NCBI GenBank assembly: GCA_964548275.1
Contig: CAZJQI010000041.1
Location: forward strand, 1-39,669
Length of the DNA stretch: 39,669 nt
From: JAUVUV01 sp964548275
GTDB lineage: Bacteria; Gemmatimonadota; Glassbacteria; GWA2-58-10
Direction of reading: 5' to 3'
The notes under the pieces were generated by a model. That model ran no database searches and was not told where the DNA came from. It saw only the letters and a program-made list of their open reading frames with translations. This document shows positions 18,021 through 25,368 of the stretch, one piece after another. Numbering within the stretch: the first letter of the stretch is position 1; each line of letters opens with the position of its first letter. The position numbers and the translations under genes were made by a program.

Positions 18021-18470
18021 TTAGTCTCCAGGCGGCTTACCCTGCCGGTTCCAGTTCTGAAGGAACCGGCTGTCGATCTCCCCGATCATTTCCAGGAAAA
18101 ATGGCCGATTCCATACCTCCGGGTGAGGCAGAACCAGCGAATCAGTGTTACATTCCAGACGGCCGTAGAACAGGATGTCAAGGTCAATCACCCTGGGGCC
18201 CCAGCGGACAGTGCGCACCCGGCCCAAGTGATTTTCAATACAGAGCAAAGTTTTCAATAGTTCAGCCGGGGCGAGCCCGGTAGAGAGTCGTTTCACCTGG
18301 TTGAAAAAATCAGGCTGGCCTCTCAGGCCGACCGCTTTGGTTATACGCGCCCGGGATTCTCCGGTGATCTCGGTTCCCGGCAGCCGGGCGAGCTCCTTGG
18401 AGGCTTTCATGAGGTTGGCCTGTCTGTCTCCCAGGTTGGAGCCCAGGCTTACAAAAACATTCGGTTCCAA
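18021..18470 (-). CDS. folK: 2-amino-4-hydroxy-6-hydroxymethyldihydropteridine pyrophosphokinase
   Basis: The protein has 149 residues, slightly short of the usual 155-165, from a TTG at 18470; AAAGGA lies about ten bases upstream. It transfers pyrophosphate from ATP to the pterin alcohol in folate synthesis. The N-terminal SLGSNLGDRQ, the central FFNQV, and the diagnostic RWGPRVIDLDILFYG (compare the RxxPRxIDLDILLYG signature) with a following LPHPEVWNRPFFL are all present. It lies between folB (26 bases upstream) and panC (17 bases downstream). Confidence 0.96.
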   Translation of the reverse strand: MEPNVFVSLGSNLGDRQANLMKASKELARLPGTEITGESRARITKAVGLRGQPDFFNQVKRLSTGLAPAELLKTLLCIENHLGRVRTVRWGPRVIDLDILFYGRLECNTDSLVLPHPEVWNRPFFLEMIGEIDSRFLQNWNRQGKPPGD

Positions 18471-18496
18471 AAGGTTTGCATCCTTTCGGCGTGGGC

Positions 18497-18859
18497 TCAG
18501 CTTACATTTTCCCTGGCAATCTCAACCTCCGCATAGTCGATAAACCCCTTGACCGGTACCCGCGGCTTGCGGCAGCGCACTTTGATTTGCATTACAGGAA
18601 AATTTTGAAGAACTTTGTTTGCGATTTCTCCGGCCAGACGCTCCATAAGATTATAGCTGCTTGTTTCCATCACTTCTTTGACTGTCTGAAACAGTTTCGG
18701 GTAGTTTATCGTATCGGATATCCGGTCTGACTTGGAGGCCCGGCTTAGATCCAGGTAACAGTCCAGGTCGATTTCGAAAAGCTGGCCGACGTCTTTCTCG
18801 AAAGAGCGGATTCCGGAGTGGGAATAAAATTTCATGCCTCTCAAGGTTAACCTGTCCAA
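18497..18859 (-). CDS. folB: Dihydroneopterin aldolase
   Basis: The protein has 120 residues, normal for FolB, from a TTG at 18859. That start is strongly supported by a full Shine-Dalgarno sequence (AGGAGG) seven bases upstream. It converts dihydroneopterin to 6-hydroxymethyldihydropterin, the substrate of the folK product encoded next. Family features are the N-terminal GMKFYSHSGIRSFEKDVGQ segment, DTINYPKLFQTVKEV, NLMERLAGEIA with the conserved glutamate, and the C-terminal RKPRVPVKG with the catalytic-type lysine. It is the first gene after the promoter at 18952-18980. Confidence 0.95.
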   Translation of the reverse strand: MDRLTLRGMKFYSHSGIRSFEKDVGQLFEIDLDCYLDLSRASKSDRISDTINYPKLFQTVKEVMETSSYNLMERLAGEIANKVLQNFPVMQIKVRCRKPRVPVKGFIDYAEVEIARENVS

Positions 18860-18951
18860 GCGAGAGCCTCCTAATGGCGAAATATTCGGGTGGATTGAAA
18901 GTTCCTTTTCTATAAATAAATAACAATATATAAATTGCTTTATATCTATTT

Positions 18952-18980
18952 ATATTAATAGTACCTAAATCGGTTGTCAA
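18952..18980 (-). promoter_or_regulatory. Sigma70-type promoter of the folB-folK-panC-TMTC transcription unit
   Basis: On the minus strand TTGACA (18980-18975) and TAATAT (18957-18952) are 17 bases apart. The -35 is a perfect consensus. The predicted leader to the folB start is about 85 bases, very AT-rich, and ends in AGGAGG. No riboswitch-like structure was seen in it. Confidence 0.75.
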
Positions 18981-19035
18981 CATGGATTGAAACTCCAAGC
19001 TCCTTTTAAAAGTTTATGAAAAGCATCTGAAGAAA

Positions 19036-19065
19036 CAAAAAAGGCGCCCAACTATATTGAGCGCC
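19036..19065 (-). terminator. Intrinsic terminator of the rplU-rpmA transcript
   Basis: A hairpin with GGCGC/GCGCC ends and an inner CAA/TTG extension around a TATAG loop lies 30 bases past the rpmA stop. On the minus strand it is followed by six T residues (19042-19037), then GTTTC. Confidence 0.9.
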
Positions 19066-19095
19066 TCCTGAAACAATTGATAATTAAAACAGAAA

Positions 19096-19365
19096 TCAGT
19101 TTTCCGAAATTCCTACCGGGTAAACCGAAACTTTCTTACGTGTCTTGCCTTTACGTTCAAAAGCAACCACACCGTCGATCAGGGCGAACAGGGTGTAATC
19201 CTTCCCCACACCGACATTGTTGCCCGGATGCAAGCTGGTTCCCCGCTGACGGATGATAATCGAACCGGCAGTTACCGGCTGCCCTCCGAAAGCCTTGACA
19301 CCCAGCCGTTTACCCTGACTGTCCCGGCCGTTGCGGGAACTTCCCACGCCTTTTTTATGGGCCAT
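19096..19365 (-). CDS. rpmA: 50S ribosomal protein L27
   Basis: The protein has 89 residues, the normal length. It begins MAHKKGVGSSRNGRDS, so it has the mature-type N-terminus without the cleavable extension seen in Firmicutes. The core GSIIIRQRGTSLHPGNNVG and the C-terminal FERKGKTRKKVSVYP are typical. L27 lies near the peptidyl transferase centre. The ATG at 19365 has AAGGAGAG upstream. It follows rplU on the same strand and ends just before the terminator at 19036-19065. Confidence 0.98.
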   Translation of the reverse strand: MAHKKGVGSSRNGRDSQGKRLGVKAFGGQPVTAGSIIIRQRGTSLHPGNNVGVGKDYTLFALIDGVVAFERKGKTRKKVSVYPVGISEN

Positions 19366-19452
19366 TTGTCTCTCCTTGCAAGCTCTATATCAAGCTGTTC
19401 TCTGATTTTTCAAATTCTTACCACGCTGTGCGAGCCAATTGAGCCGGCACTC

Positions 19453-20295
19453 TTAAGCCTTTTTGTCCCTCCTGGCCTTTTCTCTGGCTGAACTGTCTGT
19501 TTTCTTACTCACAGCCTTTTTCTTCGGTTTGGCTTTATCAGCAGATTCTTTTTTTACCTTACTCGTGGCCTTGGCTGCTGGCTTTTTCGCCTTTGCCTGG
19601 GTCTTTTGCCTGGTCTTGGAACCAGTTTCCGCTTTATCCTTTTTCTCTACCGCTTTTTTAGTCTTTCTAACTGCTTTGGCAGGCTTTTCAGTCTCAGCCT
19701 TTTTCTTTTTTACTACAGGCTTTGCCTTTCCTTTCTTGGCTGTGGTTTTTGTGGCAGCCTTGGGTTTCGGCTTTAGCTTTTCAGTTTCTGGAGCTGCCTC
19801 GGCTGTCTTCGCCTTTGCCTTTGCCACCTTCTTTTTTGCCGGCCTGGCTTTTTTGGGTTCAACAGCAGCAGCTTGAATTTCAGGAGCAACTGCGGCCTTT
19901 TCTTTTTTCTCAACCGGGGCTTTGCTTTTCACCGCAGGCTTTTCGGCTTCTTTCTTTTTCGGAGCGGCGGGCTTTTTCTTCCTTCCTACTATTATCCTGC
20001 CTATTTCAAGCTCGGTGAATCCCTGCCGGTGGCCTATAGTACGGCGGTAACCTTTGCGACGTTTATACTTGACAATCTTGATCTTTCTGTTCCGCCCGTG
20101 CCTGACAACAACTGCTTCGGCAGATACACCCTCGATAGAAGGACTGCCCACCTCCACTTTTTTCCCGTCACTCAGGAAAAGGATCTCCTTCAGACGCACT
20201 TTTTCCCCAACCCTGGCTTGAAGGCTCGGCACGCGGATCACCGCATTTTTTTCAATTTTGAACTGTTTCCCCCCACTTTTCGCTATAGCATACAT
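19453..20295 (-). CDS. rplU: 50S ribosomal protein L21 with a long basic C-terminal extension
   Basis: The protein has 280 residues, whereas L21 is usually about 100-110. Residues 1-103 are a complete L21 (MYAIAKSGGKQFKIEKN at the start; KYKRRKGYRRTIGHRQGFTELEI near the end). Residues about 104-280 form a low-complexity tail made almost entirely of Lys, Ala, Pro, Glu, Thr and Arg, with repeated KKA, PKKK and AKAK motifs like histone H1 tails. The frame is open without interruption and the stop is 87 bases before rpmA, so there is no sign of a sequencing fusion. The core binds 23S rRNA. The tail could bind RNA or DNA, or be disordered; its role is unknown. The GGA ribosome binding site is rather distant (about 12 bases). 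Confidence 0.95.
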   Translation of the reverse strand: MYAIAKSGGKQFKIEKNAVIRVPSLQARVGEKVRLKEILFLSDGKKVEVGSPSIEGVSAEAVVVRHGRNRKIKIVKYKRRKGYRRTIGHRQGFTELEIGRIIVGRKKKPAAPKKKEAEKPAVKSKAPVEKKEKAAVAPEIQAAAVEPKKARPAKKKVAKAKAKTAEAAPETEKLKPKPKAATKTTAKKGKAKPVVKKKKAETEKPAKAVRKTKKAVEKKDKAETGSKTRQKTQAKAKKPAAKATSKVKKESADKAKPKKKAVSKKTDSSAREKARRDKKA

Positions 20296-20359
20296 CGAAC
20301 CATGAGTTCCTTTACCCGGGCGATTTTAATTTTTAATACTGAATTCCTAGAAACCTTAT

Positions 20360-20388
20360 TAAATAAACAATTTTCTATTATATGTCAA
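20360..20388 (-). promoter_or_regulatory. Possible rplU promoter
   Basis: In the 100-base gap between rng and rplU, TTGACA (20388-20383, minus) is a perfect -35. The hexamer 17 bases downstream is only TATTTA. A TATAAT also occurs directly after the TTGACA but is not correctly spaced from it. A promoter here would let L21/L27 be made independently of RNase G. The evidence is weak. Confidence 0.3.
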
Positions 20389-20395
20389 TATAAAA

Positions 20396-21946
20396 TTACA
20401 GGTAAATATCGATCTGCTTACGTGAAGGCAGAGAAAAAATGGCGAAATCATCCAGGCGCATCAGGGGGTCGTCCCGCAACTGAATGCTGATCCCGGTTTT
20501 GTTTTCGAGTTCCTGCAGAAGGCTATATTCCTCCTCCATCAGATGTAGAGCAACGGCTGGGTGAACTTTAAGCAGGAGCTTTTTCTCCTTGCCTTTGTAG
20601 CCGATCTTTTTCAGGGCGACTTCAATTTCAGTAGTGACCACCTCGGGGGTGAAAATTCTCCCCCGGCCCTCGCAGACCGGGCAAGGCGCTGTCAGGCTGT
20701 GAAAGAGGCTGGAACGCACACGCTGGCGGCTCATTTCAATCAGGCCCAGAGGGCTTATCTCGAAAGCCTTTGTCTTAGCCCTGTCGAATTTGAGATACTT
20801 ACGGAACTCATCGAGCACTTTCTGCTGGTTTTCCTTGCTTTCCATGTCGATAAAATCGCAGACAATGATCCCTCCCAGGTCCCGCAGCCTGATCTGGCGC
20901 GCAATCTCGCGGGCTGCCTCCAGGTTGGTGCGCAGAATAGTTTCCTCCTGGTCCTTTTCACCTGTATACCTGCCGGTATTGATATCGATCGACACCAGAG
21001 CTTCGGTCGGCTCGATAACAATATAACCGCCTCTCTTGAGCCAGAACTGTTTATTGTATATTCTGCGGATTTCCTCATCGAGATTATAGCTGGTAAAAAT
21101 CGGCTTATTGTCCTTGTAAAGCTGCAGGCGGTTTATCAATTTGGGCGCGATAATGCGCAGATAACTCTTTATCTGTTTAAACTGCTCTTTCGAATCAACC
21201 ACCAGGGAGTCTACCCGCTCGTTGAAAACATCCCGCAGCAACCCGCTTATCAGTTTCATTTCCTGGTAGATTAATGAGGGGGCCTGAGCGTGGCCAGCCT
21301 GGCGGCTAATCCTTCGCCAGAGGTTTTTCAGAGAGCTGTATTCTGCCTTGAATTCTTCCTTTGTAGTTTCTACCGCAGCGGTGCGAACGATTACACTCTC
21401 ACTTCTGGTGACAATTTTTCTGATAATCTCCCTGATCCTCGTCCGTTCCCGCGGATCCTCTATCTTGCGGGAGATACCGATACGGTTATCGAATGGAGCG
21501 TAAACCAATAGCCTGCCGGGCAGGGAAATCTCGGTGCTCACCCTGGGGCCCTTTGTGCCAATCGGTTCCTTGATCACCTGAACGATTAGTTCCTGACCCT
21601 CCTCAAGCTGGTCCTGGATCGACTGCAACTTCCGGGGCTTTCTTCTACCCACCTGTTCCTCGCTGCCGTTGTCGAACTCGAGATCGACAAGTTCGTAACC
21701 CACATCACTTACATGCAGGAAACCTTGTTTGGGCAGGCCGATATCTACAAAAGCGGCCTGCATTCCCGGCAAAACGCGGCGTACTACTCCTTTGTAAATA
21801 TCACCGACCATTCTTTTCTCACTCTCGTGGTCTATCATCATCTCGACCAGCCTGCCGTCCTCGAGGATCGCCACACGGGTTTGTTTCAGAGTTACTGAGA
21901 TGATAATCTCACGTTTTATTGACTTATATCGCGGTTGATTAGCCAT
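20396..21946 (-). CDS. rng: Ribonuclease G/E family endoribonuclease
   Basis: The protein has 516 residues, near RNase G size, and lacks the long C-terminal scaffold of RNase E. The ATG at 21946 has AGGAAA upstream. It should cut single-stranded AU-rich RNA in rRNA maturation and mRNA decay. The order is an N-terminal beta segment, an S1 domain (about 45-130, GDIYKGVVRRVLPGMQAAFVDIG), an RNase H-like/5'-sensor region, then the catalytic DNase I-like region with SIDINTGRYTG and CDFIDM, whose aspartates bind magnesium in the family. The Zn-link CPVCEGRG (CxxC) sits near residue 425, followed by a small dimer domain. It is transcribed from its own promoter (22065-22093) and precedes rplU-rpmA, a conserved arrangement. 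Confidence 0.95.
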   Translation of the reverse strand: MANQPRYKSIKREIIISVTLKQTRVAILEDGRLVEMMIDHESEKRMVGDIYKGVVRRVLPGMQAAFVDIGLPKQGFLHVSDVGYELVDLEFDNGSEEQVGRRKPRKLQSIQDQLEEGQELIVQVIKEPIGTKGPRVSTEISLPGRLLVYAPFDNRIGISRKIEDPRERTRIREIIRKIVTRSESVIVRTAAVETTKEEFKAEYSSLKNLWRRISRQAGHAQAPSLIYQEMKLISGLLRDVFNERVDSLVVDSKEQFKQIKSYLRIIAPKLINRLQLYKDNKPIFTSYNLDEEIRRIYNKQFWLKRGGYIVIEPTEALVSIDINTGRYTGEKDQEETILRTNLEAAREIARQIRLRDLGGIIVCDFIDMESKENQQKVLDEFRKYLKFDRAKTKAFEISPLGLIEMSRQRVRSSLFHSLTAPCPVCEGRGRIFTPEVVTTEIEVALKKIGYKGKEKKLLLKVHPAVALHLMEEEYSLLQELENKTGISIQLRDDPLMRLDDFAIFSLPSRKQIDIYL

Positions 21947-22064
21947 AAAAGTTTCCTGATTACATTAAATTGGTTCCTGCATTGATTTGAGGCAAAGCCG
22001 AACAGGCAAAATTTGTCAATTGTCGGAATTTAAAATCAATTACCCACAGTTAATTTAATAGGCA

Positions 22065-22093
22065 ATTATCAAAGCGCAAAAAAATAATGTCAA
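22065..22093 (-). promoter_or_regulatory. Sigma70-type promoter for rng (rplU, rpmA)
   Basis: On the minus strand TTGACA (22093-22088) and GATAAT (22070-22065) are exactly 17 bases apart. The pair lies just past the radical SAM gene stop (22109), giving a leader of about 110 bases before the rng ATG. Both hexamers are near consensus. Confidence 0.8.
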
Positions 22094-22108
22094 GTCCGCT
22101 GGTAAGAC

Positions 22109-24697
22109 TTAAAAATCCAGCGGGGTCACCAGTTCTTCCCCTCGCCTGACAAAGGCTTCCTGCTTTTCGATTCGGCAGACCGCGGTTTGCGAATGCTCCA
22201 GTTCCAGCAGATAGCCCAGGAAATGGTCTGGCCGGCAGATATTTTCACCCTGAAGATCGAGGACGAATGTGAGCGAGGCTCGATCCCCGCTTCCCGCCTC
22301 TACACTTTCCAGCGCTTTACCCAGGTAGATTTCCTTGCGGCGGCCTTTCTTATCTGTGCGGTAATGAAAGGCCCCTTCCTCCAGGCGCCTGCCGCGGCGA
22401 GATTCCACCAACTCGATCCAATCGCTACCTTTCGGCAGGAATTGTTCCGGTAAGACTGTGCTGTAGCTGCAGCAGACAATATCCGCAGCCAGGTGAGGCA
22501 GTTTGTTTTTCTGCTCTGTCGGCAATGCTTTCAGTGCCATGATGCCGAAACCCTCGAAATCCCTGGATGCCTTCTCCAGAGCTTCACGCAGCCCGGTTTT
22601 TTCCACCTGCAGGGTTTCGAAGTCGAAATACTCGGCCCGGCTTTCGGCTCCCAGAGGCAATGGCGGCGAGAAATGGAGCCGCATCCGGGGTGAGAACCCC
22701 CCGCCGTAGCAGACCGGAACCCCAGTGCGGCGCAGCATGAACTCGATACTGCGAACCGTGTCCAGGTGGCCGAGAAAACGCAGCAGGCCCTTTTTCGCAT
22801 AACGCACTCGCCAGAGCTGGCGTTTCGGGTGCCCGGCGGACACCGGAAGGGGCCCGGTAGCAAGGGGTTCTGATTTGTCTAACAGTGCTGATGATTCAAT
22901 CCTTTCCCCGGCTCGAAGTGCTCTGCAGACCGACACTTTTTCGGCACCGCAATCCAGGCAAGGTCCGGTTGCACAGTCTTCCACGTTCTCGCCCAATGAG
23001 GCTTTCAGGCGCTGATTGCTCAGGAAAGCCTCTTCGACCGGAACCCGCACGAAATGCCAGGGAGTGGGTAATCCCTCCAGGCGCTCGTCAAGGTATGAAT
23101 CGCGATCTACTCCCTCGGCCTTGAATGCCTCCGCCCAGAGAAGAGGGTCGAAAGTTTCGCTCCAGCCGTCATAGCGCGCGCCCCTCTCCCAGGCTGCCTG
23201 AACTACATTTGAAATGCAGCGGTCTCCCCGGGCGAGCACACCCTCGAGGGCGCTCATTTCCGGGTCATGAATCTTGAGTGTAACCGAGCTGGCGCGAACC
23301 TGCTTTCGGATGCGCTCGATTTTACTTCGGATTAACTGCGGCGCCTGCTGTGTTTCCCATTGGAAGGGGGTGGCAGGTTTCGGCACGAACGGGCTGAGAG
23401 CCACGTTGATATTGTGTTTTCCTGGAATTTTGCGGGCTACTGAAGCTAGCCGGCGGATCAGCCTGGCGATCTCATCCACGTCATGATCCGTTTCCGTGGG
23501 CAGGCCGAGCATGAAATAGAGCTTTACCAGGGTCCATCCGGCCTGGAACGCCTCGGTGACCAGGCTGATAAGCTCCTCGTCGTCGACTTTCTTGCCGATC
23601 ACGTTGCGCAGCCGCTCGCTTCCTGCTTCCACAGCGAAAGTGAGCCCGCTTTTCTTTCCGCTCTCGAGGCGTTGGAGAAGCCGCAGCGTATTACGGCTCA
23701 CCCTGAGGCTCGGGAAAGAAATCCTCACCCCACACCCTTTCAACTCCGGCGTCAGACGCTCGACAAGATCCTCGATGGCAGGGTAATCCGCTGAGGAAAG
23801 AGAAAGCAGGGTAACTGAATCCCAGCCGCCTGCGCGCAAACCTTTTCGAACAGCTTCGATTATCCTGCCGACCGAGCGGATCCGCACAGGTCGATAGTAC
23901 ATTCCCGCCTGGCAGAAACGGCAGCCGCAGGTACAGCCCCGCATGATCTCAACGGAAAAATGATCCTGGGCCAGCTCGGTTAGCGGCACAGGGAAACCGT
24001 CCGGGGCAGGCTGACTGTCGAAGTCGGCGATGCGCTGTACAACTATTGATTCTCCAGGTGGCGGAGTCTTGGGCCCGGGGACGTATACACCCTCGATCCG
24101 GCCCAGAACCTCCAGGCGCTTTTTGCGTGAGACGTCTTTTCTGCCCGGCTCTAGTAATGTTTGAATGATCTCGCAAATGGCGGTTTCGCCGTCTCCCAGC
24201 ACGAAAAAGTCGAAAAACGGGGCCATCACCTCCGGGTTCACAGCGCACGGCCCACCGGCACACACCAGGGGATCGTTCTCACTGCGTTCTCCCGCTCTGA
24301 GCGGGATTCCCGCCAGATCGAGCACAGTGAGTACGTTGGTGTAAGTAAGCTCGCTCTGCAATGTAATCCCGACCAGGTCGAATTCACGCAAAGGGGTGAA
24401 ACTCTCCAAGCTGTAGAGAGGGATGCGGTTGGCCCGGAGGAGTTTCTCTGCGTCCGTCCATGGCGCGAAAGCCCTTTCCACAGCGATCTGATCAAAGCGG
24501 AAGGCAATGTCGAATAGCACCTTGAGGCCGATATTGCTCATCCCGACCTCATAGACATCGGGATAGACCAGAGCCAGCTTCAGAGGTACCGAAGCGCGTG
24601 CTTTGCGTTTTATTCCGATTTCGGAACCGATATAGCGCGCAGGTTTTCTTACAAACGGCAGAACGTGCTGCTGGAGTTCTTCGAGCAGAGCTGACAT
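22109..24697 (-). CDS. Fused radical SAM protein (TIGR03960 type) and DUF2344 (TIGR03936 type)
   Basis: The protein has 862 residues from the ATG at 24697, chosen because GGGGA is seven bases upstream; a TTG one codon earlier is possible. Residues to about 600 are the radical SAM part: an N-terminal B12-binding-like region (PDVYEVGMSNIGL), then the iron-sulfur motif RGCTCGCRFCQ (CxxxCxxC) near residue 255, and a TIM-barrel (VEAGSERLRN). A cysteine cluster CATGPCLDCG follows. From about 640 onward is a DUF2344 domain (RVRYAKKGLLRFLGHLDTVR, GGGFSPRMRLHFSPPLPLG). The two parts are separate proteins in some bacteria. The substrate is unknown to me. The constant linkage to rng-rplU-rpmA points to ribosome, rRNA or tRNA modification (inference). 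Confidence 0.92.
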   Translation of the reverse strand: MSALLEELQQHVLPFVRKPARYIGSEIGIKRKARASVPLKLALVYPDVYEVGMSNIGLKVLFDIAFRFDQIAVERAFAPWTDAEKLLRANRIPLYSLESFTPLREFDLVGITLQSELTYTNVLTVLDLAGIPLRAGERSENDPLVCAGGPCAVNPEVMAPFFDFFVLGDGETAICEIIQTLLEPGRKDVSRKKRLEVLGRIEGVYVPGPKTPPPGESIVVQRIADFDSQPAPDGFPVPLTELAQDHFSVEIMRGCTCGCRFCQAGMYYRPVRIRSVGRIIEAVRKGLRAGGWDSVTLLSLSSADYPAIEDLVERLTPELKGCGVRISFPSLRVSRNTLRLLQRLESGKKSGLTFAVEAGSERLRNVIGKKVDDEELISLVTEAFQAGWTLVKLYFMLGLPTETDHDVDEIARLIRRLASVARKIPGKHNINVALSPFVPKPATPFQWETQQAPQLIRSKIERIRKQVRASSVTLKIHDPEMSALEGVLARGDRCISNVVQAAWERGARYDGWSETFDPLLWAEAFKAEGVDRDSYLDERLEGLPTPWHFVRVPVEEAFLSNQRLKASLGENVEDCATGPCLDCGAEKVSVCRALRAGERIESSALLDKSEPLATGPLPVSAGHPKRQLWRVRYAKKGLLRFLGHLDTVRSIEFMLRRTGVPVCYGGGFSPRMRLHFSPPLPLGAESRAEYFDFETLQVEKTGLREALEKASRDFEGFGIMALKALPTEQKNKLPHLAADIVCCSYSTVLPEQFLPKGSDWIELVESRRGRRLEEGAFHYRTDKKGRRKEIYLGKALESVEAGSGDRASLTFVLDLQGENICRPDHFLGYLLELEHSQTAVCRIEKQEAFVRRGEELVTPLDF

Positions 24698-24718
24698 CAA
24701 AACATCCCCGGCCGCAAT

Positions 24719-24743
24719 AAAAAAGAGCCGATTTTTTCGGCTC
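24719..24743 (-). terminator. Intrinsic terminator or attenuator just upstream of the radical SAM gene
   Basis: GAGCCGA and TCGGCTC form a 7-pair stem around a five-A loop (minus strand), followed by six T residues (24724-24719). It could simply end the lipoprotein transcript. However, a good promoter (24814-24842) lies between that gene and the hairpin, and the next start codon is only 22 bases past it, so it may act as an attenuator for the downstream gene. A GGCTGA/TCAGCC pairing upstream in the leader is a possible alternative structure. Confidence 0.88.
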
Positions 24744-24813
24744 CGCGAATTCAGGCTGAATGCATCTGTTGTATTAACGAATTTATCAGCCGCAACAAAC
24801 GGATCAGGAGAAA

Positions 24814-24842
24814 ATATTAAGGTGGCCGGTTATGTAAGTCAA
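24814..24842 (-). promoter_or_regulatory. Sigma70-type promoter upstream of the radical SAM gene leader
   Basis: On the minus strand TTGACT (24842-24837) and TAATAT (24819-24814) are separated by 17 bases. Predicted transcription starts near 24807, producing a leader of about 110 bases that contains the terminator hairpin at 24719-24743 before the radical SAM start codon. Confidence 0.7.
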
Positions 24843-24900
24843 GAAATTTGATGTAATTGCCGGTTCGTCCCGGTGAGGATTCTCACCTTTCGGGTCTGCT

Positions 24901-25350
24901 TCAGAAAATGAACTCAGCGCTCCATTCGCCGCTGTAGTCGGTTCCCAGAGCGAAGCCGGACATTCTTTTACCGGTCAATTCTCCCTGGAAGACCCCAGTG
25001 CCTCCTCTGGGGTCCACTGCATGGAAAGAGACGAAATCAGCCGAAATTGTACCCTCAGTGACAAGAAAAGTATCCACAGCCGCGCGGCCGAGGCCCTCGG
25101 CCAGTGGATCGATTTTGAGCAGGAAACCCTCGAAACTGAAATCCCGCTGGAGGAGCTCGAGGCGCATCCTGCTGGTCTGAGCCATCTCGCCACTGGTAGA
25201 AACAAGGGAGATAGTACCTTCCCAGACTCCCTGCAACCTTCCAGGCCCGGGAAGCGAAACTATCTGCTCGTCTCCACAGCCCGGGAAAAACAGGGCCAGA
25301 GAAATGGCCGTGATTGTATGGATTATCGCAACTTTAAATAATTTCCGCAC
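24901..25350 (-). CDS. Predicted lipoprotein, unknown function
   Basis: The protein has 149 residues from a GTG at 25350 with GGAG eight bases upstream. The N-terminus has a basic start, a hydrophobic stretch and a cysteine in a somewhat atypical lipobox (FFPGC, about residue 25), so it is probably lipid-anchored. The remaining 120 residues look like a small beta-barrel or lipocalin-like fold (GVWEGTISLVS near the start, GTGVFQGELTG and YSGEWSAEF near the end), similar in feel to small envelope lipoproteins that describe a GxWxG pattern. No specific family is assigned. It starts 18 bases after the SH3/beta-barrel gene and is almost surely in the same operon. Confidence 0.75.
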   Translation of the reverse strand: MRKLFKVAIIHTITAISLALFFPGCGDEQIVSLPGPGRLQGVWEGTISLVSTSGEMAQTSRMRLELLQRDFSFEGFLLKIDPLAEGLGRAAVDTFLVTEGTISADFVSFHAVDPRGGTGVFQGELTGKRMSGFALGTDYSGEWSAEFIF

Positions 25351-25368
25351 AGTAATATCTCCAATGTC

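Noticed and set aside
19463..19876. Hydrophobic Phe/Leu/Ala-rich plus-strand frame
   Set aside because: It is the antisense image of the Lys/Ala-rich L21 tail (AAG read as CTT), not a membrane protein.
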